This document shows, one piece after another, positions 1-5,687 of a stretch of DNA of 14,646 nucleotides (the stretch's first letter is position 1; every line of letters starts with the position of its first letter). Position numbers and translations under genes: made by a program. The notes beneath the pieces are model-generated. The model saw nothing but the letters and a program-made list of their open reading frames with translations. It was not told the origin of the DNA and did no database searches. The stretch lies in NCBI GenBank assembly GCA_050011095.1, contig JBEKJU010000062.1:1-14646 (forward strand). The letters run 5' to 3'. The stretch is from JBEKJU01 sp050011095. GTDB taxonomy: Bacteria; Desulfobacterota; Syntrophorhabdia; Syntrophorhabdales; WCHB1-27.

Positions 1-400
1 GGAGGTGTGCCTCGAGGACGGTGTTCTTTTCCTGCAGGGTCTTGTTCTCGTGGGCCTTCACGATGACCTTGCGGAGGTCGGAGATCTTGCACGGCTTCGT
101 CAGGTAGTCGTAGGCGCCGAGCTTCATGGAGCGAATCGCCGTTTCAACGGAGGCAAAGCCCGTCAGCATGATCACTTGCAGGCCGGGCTCCATCTGCTTC
201 AGTTTCAAAAGAAGCTCGACGCCGTCGAGATCGGGCAACTTTATGTCGAGGACGGCGACATCGAAGCTTTCCTCCTTCACGAGGGATAATGCCTCCTCGG
301 CACAGGTGGCGGTGGTCACCGCCATGCCGTCCTCCGTGAGCTGTTTCTTGAAGGCCTTGATGAGCTGTGCCTCGTCATCGACGATAAGGAGCCGAATCAT
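1..400 (-). CDS. Response regulator, receiver domain, truncated at window edge (probably NtrC-type)
   Basis: About 133 residues are visible; the C-terminal part lies beyond position 1. I translated the minus strand from the ATG at 400-398. The receiver domain spans residues 1-120: acidic pocket D8-D9, phospho-acceptor D52 (VLDIKLPD), T80 in MLTGF and K102 in YLTKP. All key residues are present, so it should be phosphorylatable. The charged helical linker after residue 110 (KAHENKTLQEKN) resembles the linker between receiver and AAA+ domain in NtrC-family activators, but no output domain can be seen. The gene starts 2 nt after the stop codon of the histidine kinase, so they form one transcription unit and presumably a cognate pair. 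A purine-rich AAGGAAGGGA lies upstream within the kinase 3' end. That it is a sigma-54 activator is an inference supported by the -24/-12 promoter at 2702-2716. It could instead be a single-domain or other-output regulator. Confidence 0.9.
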   Translation of the reverse strand, partial: MIRLLIVDDEAQLIKAFKKQLTEDGMAVTTATCAEEALSLVKEESFDVAVLDIKLPDLDGVELLLKLKQMEPGLQVIMLTGFASVETAIRSMKLGAYDYLTKPCKISDLRKVIVKAHENKTLQEKNTVLEAHL

Positions 401-402
401 CC

Positions 403-2373
403 TCAATCATTCCCTTCCTTGCCGCTGAGTTCAGCGGGAAGGCTGACCACGAACGAGGCCCCCCTTCCAGGTTTGCTCTCCGCCCTCACGGTTCCTCCCA
501 TATGGCTCAGGAATTCGTGGCAGAGCGAAAGACCGAGACCGACGCCCTTCTTCGATTCCTTCGTGGTGAAGAAGGGCTCGAAGATCTTTTCCAGGATGGG
601 GGCGGGTATGCCGATGCCATTGTCCTCGACGGTGATCATGACCCGGTTTTGAAAAAAACCGGTCTTGATCCGTATGATTGCATCCATCCTCCCTTCGACC
701 GCATCCAGGGCGTTGCTGATGAGGTTCCAGAAAATCTGGCGGATGGCGCTCGCGTTGGCCCTTACGGTGGGCAGGCCGGAGAATTCCCTGACGATCCGCA
801 GGTCGGATTTACCCGTGTCCGCAACATCGAGTATATTATCGAGAAGATTGTTCACGTCTATTCGCGAGATTTCCAGCCCCTCTTTCCAGGGCAGGTTCAA
901 AATGTCGGCGGTCACGTTTTTGCACCGGAATGCCTGGGCCTCAATAATGGTCAGGTAGCCTCTCAGCTCCTCCAGAATGGCCCTTTTTCGCGGAGATTTT
1001 TCAAACGATTTGAGGCAGTTGCTCGCAAGCTCGGAGTGGGCGACCAACGTGGCGAGGGGGTTATTCAGCTCGTGGGCGATACCCGCCGCGAGCTTCCCGA
1101 TGGCGGACATGTGCGCCTCCTGCATGAGCCTTGCCCTCGTCTTGACCCGGTCCGTCGTCTCCTCGATGATGCAGAGGAGACCCTCGATCGCACCGTCCTT
1201 CGCCTTCAGGGGAACGCCTTTGAAATCCATGAAGAGGTTTCTGTCGCCCGAGTAAGTCATGAAGGGGAAGTCCCAGAGCTGGAACGGTTCGCCCCGTAGG
1301 CCCCGTTCAATGTACGCGGCAAGACCCGATTTCACCGTGTACGAGTTCTTGAGCCAGTTGAACCCGATCAATTTCCTCTCGGCCTTCGTGCCGAGGCCGG
1401 AGAGGGCCTCTAAGGCGGGATTGATGCTTGTGAATACGCCGCTTCCGTCGAGCGTGAAGATGGCGACCGGGGCATTCCCTATTATCGCCCTGTTGAATTC
1501 GTTTAAGCGGAGCAGCTCGTCCTCCGCCCTCTTCTGCTCGGTCACATCCTGGATGGTGCCTTCGTAATAGAGGATGGCCCCGGCCGCGTCACGGAGCGCA
1601 CGGGCCTGCATGGAGGCCCATATCCCGGCCCCATCCTTCGTGAAGACCTCTGACTGGAAGCCGAGCACGATACCGTCCCTCCGGAGGACGCGCATGAACT
1701 CGGAGCGCCGGTCGGGATCGACGAAACAGCCGCGTTCCACATAGTCCTGCGCTGCTATCAGTTCCTCCGGTGATCCATACCCCATCATTCTCGCGAGTGC
1801 CCGATTTACCATGATGAACCGGCCCTCGGGCGTGATGCGAAAGATCGCCTCCACGGCGTTCTCGAATAAGCCCCGGTATTCCTCCTCCGCCTTCCTCAGC
1901 ATTTCCTCGGCGTGGCGGCGCTCGGTGACATCGAGGAGCGTCCCTGTGACCGCCGGTCTTCCCTGGTACAGGGTGGACGAGCCGTAGACCTCAACCTCCA
2001 CGATCTGACCGTCCTTTGTGACGCCCCTGTACTGATAGTGGACCGACTCGGGCCCGCCCGCGATCCTTCGCATATTCCTCTCCACCATGGGCCAATCCTC
2101 GGAAAGGACGATCTCCTCCGGGTGCCTGCCTATCAGGTCATCCGGCGCGTAGTGGAATATCTCGGCGAATCTCGGGTTGACGTATCGGAAGGCGTGATCC
2201 TGTATCAGGTAGATGCCGGCCAGGGACTTTTCGGCGAGGTCCCTGAATATATCCACCGACAGGCCGGCTGCGTCTCCCGCCCGCCGGCGTCCCGCGCGGC
2301 CGGCATATGCGCGGGTTGAACGCGCGGCCTTCCTTGGCCGGGCCGATAGGCCCTTCGTCGTCTCGTCTCCCAT
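403..2373 (-). CDS. Cytosolic PAS-PAS-PAS sensor histidine kinase
   Basis: 656 residues with no hydrophobic membrane segment or signal peptide, so it probably senses an intracellular signal. An Arg/Lys/Ala-rich N-terminal tail (1-37) precedes three PAS domains at about 40-155, 163-285 and 292-410. The first two end in the usual DVTE(R/Q)-type connector. The HisKA H-box is GIAHELNNPL with phospho-acceptor H434. The ATPase domain follows: N-box around N554 (NLISNALDA), G1 box DNGIGIP at 584, F-box FEPFF near 598 and G2 GVGLGLSL near 610, ending at the C-terminus. All catalytic boxes are intact. This architecture is common for NtrB-like kinases paired with sigma-54 activators in Desulfobacterota. 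The start ATG (2373) has GGGAGG 8 nt upstream. The kinase is divergent from the electron-transfer operon and immediately upstream of its response regulator. The ligand of the PAS domains is not evident: no heme or flavin motif is recognisable by eye. Confidence 0.95.
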   Translation of the reverse strand: MGDETTKGLSARPRKAARSTRAYAGRAGRRRAGDAAGLSVDIFRDLAEKSLAGIYLIQDHAFRYVNPRFAEIFHYAPDDLIGRHPEEIVLSEDWPMVERNMRRIAGGPESVHYQYRGVTKDGQIVEVEVYGSSTLYQGRPAVTGTLLDVTERRHAEEMLRKAEEEYRGLFENAVEAIFRITPEGRFIMVNRALARMMGYGSPEELIAAQDYVERGCFVDPDRRSEFMRVLRRDGIVLGFQSEVFTKDGAGIWASMQARALRDAAGAILYYEGTIQDVTEQKRAEDELLRLNEFNRAIIGNAPVAIFTLDGSGVFTSINPALEALSGLGTKAERKLIGFNWLKNSYTVKSGLAAYIERGLRGEPFQLWDFPFMTYSGDRNLFMDFKGVPLKAKDGAIEGLLCIIEETTDRVKTRARLMQEAHMSAIGKLAAGIAHELNNPLATLVAHSELASNCLKSFEKSPRKRAILEELRGYLTIIEAQAFRCKNVTADILNLPWKEGLEISRIDVNNLLDNILDVADTGKSDLRIVREFSGLPTVRANASAIRQIFWNLISNALDAVEGRMDAIIRIKTGFFQNRVMITVEDNGIGIPAPILEKIFEPFFTTKESKKGVGLGLSLCHEFLSHMGGTVRAESKPGRGASFVVSLPAELSGKEGND

Positions 2374-2442
2374 GTGCCATGCCTCCCGCGGAACCTTTTG
2401 CGTCCTTTCCGCCGCTCGAAAGGGTCCACTGTATAAGTATTA

Positions 2443-2473
2443 CACATATCCGGGGAAACTTCCACCCTGTCAA
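2443..2473 (-). promoter_or_regulatory. Weak candidate sigma-70 promoter for the kinase/regulator operon
   Basis: On the minus strand a perfect TTGACA lies at 2473-2468. A poor -10-like ATATGT/TATGTG follows after 18-19 nt, about 70 nt upstream of the kinase ATG. The -35 match is exact, but the -10 is weak and the spacing slightly long. A separate TATAAT on the minus strand near 2624-2619 has no good -35. Confidence 0.3.
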
Positions 2474-2610
2474 GACCGTGAGCCGGAAGACGGGACGGGA
2501 GAAATCTATCCCGGAGGGTGTCCGGCGACCCCTCGGGCGCGTCCCGGTGGCGTGATCCCCCCATGGGTGACCTCGAAACGTGACAATTTACGTAGAAAAA
2601 CGAACCACAT

Positions 2611-2671
2611 GTATCATAATTATACGGTCTTGCGGGAGACACGGAGGGAAGACTTTCTGGAAAGACTTTTC
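2611..2671. promoter_or_regulatory. Candidate activator-binding region upstream of the -24/-12 promoter
   Basis: Three small symmetric or repeated elements cluster in the 90 bp upstream of the sigma-54 promoter. An imperfect AT-rich palindrome, GTATCATAATTATAC, lies at 2611-2625. An inverted repeat CTTTC-TG-GAAAG lies at 2653-2664. A direct repeat AAGACTTT lies at 2649-2656 and 2662-2669. Sigma-54 activators bind such dyads upstream of the promoter, but the motif for this regulator is unknown and short repeats also occur by chance. The rest of 2374-2700 shows no credible gene; its short open frames lack ribosome sites and recognisable products. Confidence 0.3.
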
Positions 2672-2701
2672 ATTATCGTGCATTGGGCGTAAGCCTTCAG
2701 G

Positions 2702-2716
2702 TGGTACATAAATTGC
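2702..2716 (+). promoter_or_regulatory. Sigma-54 (-24/-12) promoter for the Etf-Hdr operon
   Basis: TGGTACATAAATTGC matches the RpoN consensus TGGCACN5TTGC(A/T) with a single difference in the -24 box (T for C). It has the exact 10-nt spacing between the invariant GG (2703-2704) and GC (2715-2716), followed by T. The predicted transcription start is about 2728, giving a leader of about 154 nt to the first gene. It points at the ten-gene cluster and lies beside a kinase/response-regulator pair, the usual arrangement for an activator-dependent promoter. The presence of RpoN in this organism is assumed. Confidence 0.75.
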
Positions 2717-2727
2717 TTCTTATGATA

Positions 2728-2881
2728 ATAATGAGGCCGGCGTAAGCCGGTCGATACATGGCGAGGGGGCAGAGGTAGAACCTCTTTTCACCGGGTGTGT
2801 GGTCATGCGCCCACCCGGTGCGTCGTTCGTGATGCCTTGCCAGTTTGAGCGAGATGAGGCCTTTATGCGAGGTGGGAACAT
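2728..2881 (+). promoter_or_regulatory. Structured 5' leader of the Etf-Hdr operon with three hairpins and the first ribosome site
   Basis: Downstream of the predicted start lie three consecutive inverted repeats. The first is a stem at 2735-2741/2746-2752 (CCGGC core, one G-U) closed by a GTAA tetraloop of GNRA type. The second, AGAGGT/ACCTCT at 2771-2776/2780-2785, has a 3-nt loop. The third is a perfect 9-bp stem CACCGGGTG/CACCCGGTG at 2789-2797/2812-2820 with a 14-nt loop. The ribosome site GAGGTGGG (2869-2876) sits before the ATG at 2882. CCCACC at 2810-2815, partly in the third stem, is complementary to GGTGGG of the ribosome site (2871-2876), so two exclusive folds are possible. There is no U-tract, so this is not an intrinsic terminator. 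I do not recognise a known riboswitch family. Confidence 0.45.
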
Positions 2882-3979
2882 ATGGGGAGCTTGAGCCAGA
2901 GCAGGTTACTGACCTGCATCCAGTGCGGGAAGTGCACGGGGAGTTGTCCGGAGGCAGGTCGGACGCCCTTCAACATCAGGATGGTGGTGAGAAAGAGGCA
3001 GTTCCAGTACGGTATAGACGAGGCGATTCCCTGGTACTGCACCTCGTGCGGGGCCTGCACGCTCCGGTGCCCGAGGGACGTCAAACCGTCGGAAGTGATC
3101 ATAGACGTGCGGTCCGCCTTTGTGGAGGAGGGGCAGATCCCCGTCTCGGTCCAAAAGGCCCTCGAAAATACCTTCGTGCAGAGAAACCCCTGGGGACGGT
3201 CGCGGGCAAAGAGGGGGGCGTGGGCCGAGAAGGCAGGCTTCGAGGTGCCCCATGTCGGCGAGACAGAGTCGAAAAGGTTGCTCTTTACGTGCTGCATCCA
3301 GGCATACGACCCCCGCTGTATGGTCATTCCCACGAATGTGGCGACCCTGCTCTCCAAGGGCGGGGTCGAGTTCGGTGTGCTCGGTGAAGAGGAGGCGTGC
3401 TGTGGGAACGAGATCAGGAGGATAGGCGAGGCCGGCCTTTTCGAGGAGCTTCAGGAAGAGAATATGGCCGCCTTCAAGGAATACGGGGTGCGGGAGATCA
3501 TTACGCTTTCGCCTCACTGCATGAACACCCTGAAAAAAGAGTATGGGGGGCTTGGCATCAAGGTTTCCCACTATACGGAGGTCCTTGCGGAACTGATCGC
3601 GGACGGGAGATTGGAGATCGGGGGGAGGTATGACAAGAAGGTGATATATCACGATCCCTGTTTCCTGGGAAAACAGAACGGCATTTTCGATCAGCCCCGC
3701 AGCATACTGCGGGCCGTCGACGGGCTGGAGCTTCTCGAATTCACGAGATCGAGGGAGACCTCCCTGTGCTGCGAGGGGGGCGGTGGGAGGATGTTTTTCG
3801 AGGTGGAGGGCACGGCGCAGAGGAACGCGGATATCCGGGTGCTCGAAGCAATTGAAAAAGGGGCCGACGTGATCGCGACGAGCTGCCCCTTTTGTGTCAT
3901 GACCCTGGAAGATCCAGCTAAGGAGAAGGGACAGACGGTGAAAGAGCTGTCAGAAATACTCATTGAGGTTATAGGATGA
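2882..3979 (+). CDS. Soluble HdrD-like iron-sulfur oxidoreductase (ferredoxin domain + two CCG domains)
   Basis: 365 residues. The N-terminal HdrC-like ferredoxin part has C12/C15/C18/C22 and C53/C56/C59/C63, each followed by Pro, ligating two [4Fe-4S] clusters. Two HdrB-like CCG domains follow. The first (C137/C138, C173-C174, C213) carries SPHC in place of the usual CPxC, so one Cys position is Ser210. The second is intact (C260, C296-C297, C335/C338). There is no NarI/HdrE-type membrane segment, unlike the membrane-bound Etf:quinone-type iron-sulfur proteins, so it should be cytoplasmic. It leads the operon and overlaps etfB by ATGA, which suggests it exchanges electrons with EtfAB and passes them to the Hdr proteins; this role is inferred. 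Relatives include GlpC, LutA and HdrD. The start ATG has GAGGTGGG upstream. Confidence 0.9.
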   Translation: MGSLSQSRLLTCIQCGKCTGSCPEAGRTPFNIRMVVRKRQFQYGIDEAIPWYCTSCGACTLRCPRDVKPSEVIIDVRSAFVEEGQIPVSVQKALENTFVQRNPWGRSRAKRGAWAEKAGFEVPHVGETESKRLLFTCCIQAYDPRCMVIPTNVATLLSKGGVEFGVLGEEEACCGNEIRRIGEAGLFEELQEENMAAFKEYGVREIITLSPHCMNTLKKEYGGLGIKVSHYTEVLAELIADGRLEIGGRYDKKVIYHDPCFLGKQNGIFDQPRSILRAVDGLELLEFTRSRETSLCCEGGGGRMFFEVEGTAQRNADIRVLEAIEKGADVIATSCPFCVMTLEDPAKEKGQTVKELSEILIEVIG

Positions 3980-4755
3980 ATCTCTTAGTCTTTACGAAAT
4001 GGGTCCCCGCGACTCAGGAAGAGGAACTCCGCATCATCGACGACGGCCAGGCGGTTGACCTATCGAAAGTACCGTTCAAGGTGAATGACTGGGACAACTA
4101 TTCGGTTGAAGAGGCGGTGAGGATCGTCGAGAAGAAGGGCGGCGCGGTCACGGCGATCTCCATCGGCGATGCGGAATCCGACGAGGTCCTGAGACGGGCT
4201 ATAGCCATGGGCGCGAAAGAGGGATTCCTCGTCGAGACGGACAAGGTCATTCACGATCCCTTTGCCCGGGCAACCCTCATCTACAATTTCATCAAGAAGG
4301 AGGGCATTCCCTACGACGCCATCTTCACGGGTGTGCAGTCGGAGGACGACCAGTTCGCCTCCGTGGGCGGCATCCTCGCCGCGAAGCTGGGTCTTCCGTA
4401 CGCGTCCATGATTGTCGGGATAGACATTGTCGAGGCGGACCACTTGATCGCCCGCCGCGAGCTGGAGGGTGGTCTTCAGGAGCGCATCAGGGTGGCGTTG
4501 CCCTGTGTCCTCTCCATACAGAGCGGCATCAACGAGCCCCGGTACGTCTCGATCATGGGGGTGAGGAAGGCCTCGAAGGTGGAACGGAAGGTATTCAAGG
4601 CAACGGGTTATCAGGACGCCCTGGAGGACATGATCGACGTCGTGAAGTGGGTCTATCCGGCGAAGAAGGGCGGCGCGAAGATGCTTTCGGGCGAGCTGGA
4701 TAGCATGTGCAAGGAACTGCTGGGAATCCTGAAGGAAAAGGGGGTGTATCAATGA
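3976..4755 (+). CDS. etfB: Electron transfer flavoprotein beta subunit
   Basis: 259 residues, the usual EtfB length. The Rossmann-like fold starts MNLLVFTKWVP. The nucleotide-binding region GVQSEDDQFASVGG sits at about 119-132, and the EtfB signature RRELEGGLQERIRVALP-C at 160-177 is followed by the conserved NEPRY at 186-190. EtfB pairs with EtfA and holds AMP in ordinary Etfs or a second FAD in bifurcating ones. The sequence alone does not let me decide which type this is. The early NPFDEYAVEEA-type motif reads NDWDNYSVEEA (37-47), a diverged form that could matter for that question. The start overlaps the upstream stop as ATGA, with GAGG 7 nt upstream, and the stop overlaps etfA the same way. 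Translational coupling in a 1:1 complex is expected. Confidence 0.95.
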   Translation: MNLLVFTKWVPATQEEELRIIDDGQAVDLSKVPFKVNDWDNYSVEEAVRIVEKKGGAVTAISIGDAESDEVLRRAIAMGAKEGFLVETDKVIHDPFARATLIYNFIKKEGIPYDAIFTGVQSEDDQFASVGGILAAKLGLPYASMIVGIDIVEADHLIARRELEGGLQERIRVALPCVLSIQSGINEPRYVSIMGVRKASKVERKVFKATGYQDALEDMIDVVKWVYPAKKGGAKMLSGELDSMCKELLGILKEKGVYQ

Positions 4756-5687
4756 GCTACGCACTTGTCGTGGCGGAAGTAAGGCGCGGTCTCTTCGAGG
4801 AGAGGAACCTGGATACCCTGGGCCTGTCGAACCTGTGTGGGTTGGAGAGTGTCCTGCTCGTTCCAGATGGAGCCGCCCCGTTCAACGAGAAACTCGCTGG
4901 CACGATCGTCAGGGCCAAGGTGGATGAGACCACCTTCCTGAACCCCCTCAGCATGGTGAATATAGTGAAGAAGGTTATGGACGAAAGGGGAAAGCCGGAC
5001 GCCATACTCTTCACCAGTTCCTCATCGGGCATCGAGCTTGCCTCATACCTCGCCGGGTCCCTGGGGCTGCCCATTTTGACGGACGTGAGCGGCTTCGACG
5101 CGGAAAGGTCCGTCTTTTACAAGAGCTATTACTCCGACAAGATCTTCGGGGAGTTCAAGCCGAGGGAAGGCACCTTTGTCGTCACCGTGAGGAGTGGGAG
5201 CTTCAAGGACAATGCGGCAGAGGAGGACAAGGCGGCCGTCACCGTAGTCGTAGACGGCATTGCCCCTGCCGAGGGCCGGAGCTTTATAGAGTACGTGGAG
5301 GAGGAGAAGGGGGCCATCGATATCACCAAGGCTGACTTTCTCCTTTCCGTGGGCAGGGGGATCGGGAACAAGGACGAGATACCCGATTACGAGGAGCTTG
5401 CCGACCTCCTGAGGGCCGTCCTCTCGGGGTCGAGGCCGGTTATCGACAAAATGTGGCTCCCCAAGCCACGGCAGGTGGGGACGTCGGGGAAAACGGTGAA
5501 ACCCAAGGTCTACCTCGCCATGGCCATAAGCGGCGCCTTCCAGCACATCGCGGGAATGAAGGGCTCGGAGTGCATCATAGCGGTCAACAAGGACCCTGAG
5601 GCGCCCATCTTTCAGTACGCCCATTTCGGCGTGATAGGTGATGCGAACAAGTTCCGGGATAAGCTGAGGGATATCGTCAAAGGATGA
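4752..5687 (+). CDS. etfA: Electron transfer flavoprotein alpha subunit
   Basis: 311 residues, normal for EtfA. The N-terminal domain is followed by the C-terminal FAD-binding domain with all hallmark motifs: RQVGTSGKTVKP (240-251), the ISGAFQHIAGM stretch (259-269) and NKDPEAPIF (279-287). It binds the FAD that swings between donor and acceptor and forms a heterodimer with EtfB. I chose the ATG at 4752, which overlaps the etfB stop as ATGA. The open frame extends upstream to 4707, but those codons lie inside etfB and lack an ATG. There is no extra N-terminal ferredoxin domain, unlike some clostridial EtfA proteins. Donor dehydrogenases (for example acyl-CoA dehydrogenases) are not encoded in the window. 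Confidence 0.96.
   Translation: MSYALVVAEVRRGLFEERNLDTLGLSNLCGLESVLLVPDGAAPFNEKLAGTIVRAKVDETTFLNPLSMVNIVKKVMDERGKPDAILFTSSSSGIELASYLAGSLGLPILTDVSGFDAERSVFYKSYYSDKIFGEFKPREGTFVVTVRSGSFKDNAAEEDKAAVTVVVDGIAPAEGRSFIEYVEEEKGAIDITKADFLLSVGRGIGNKDEIPDYEELADLLRAVLSGSRPVIDKMWLPKPRQVGTSGKTVKPKVYLAMAISGAFQHIAGMKGSECIIAVNKDPEAPIFQYAHFGVIGDANKFRDKLRDIVKG

Noticed and set aside
2307..2692. Short plus-strand open frames in the divergent gap (for example 2307-2555 and 2213-2692)
   Set aside because: Low-complexity Arg/Pro-rich translations, no good ribosome site, partly antisense to the kinase gene, and they overlap the regulatory elements.
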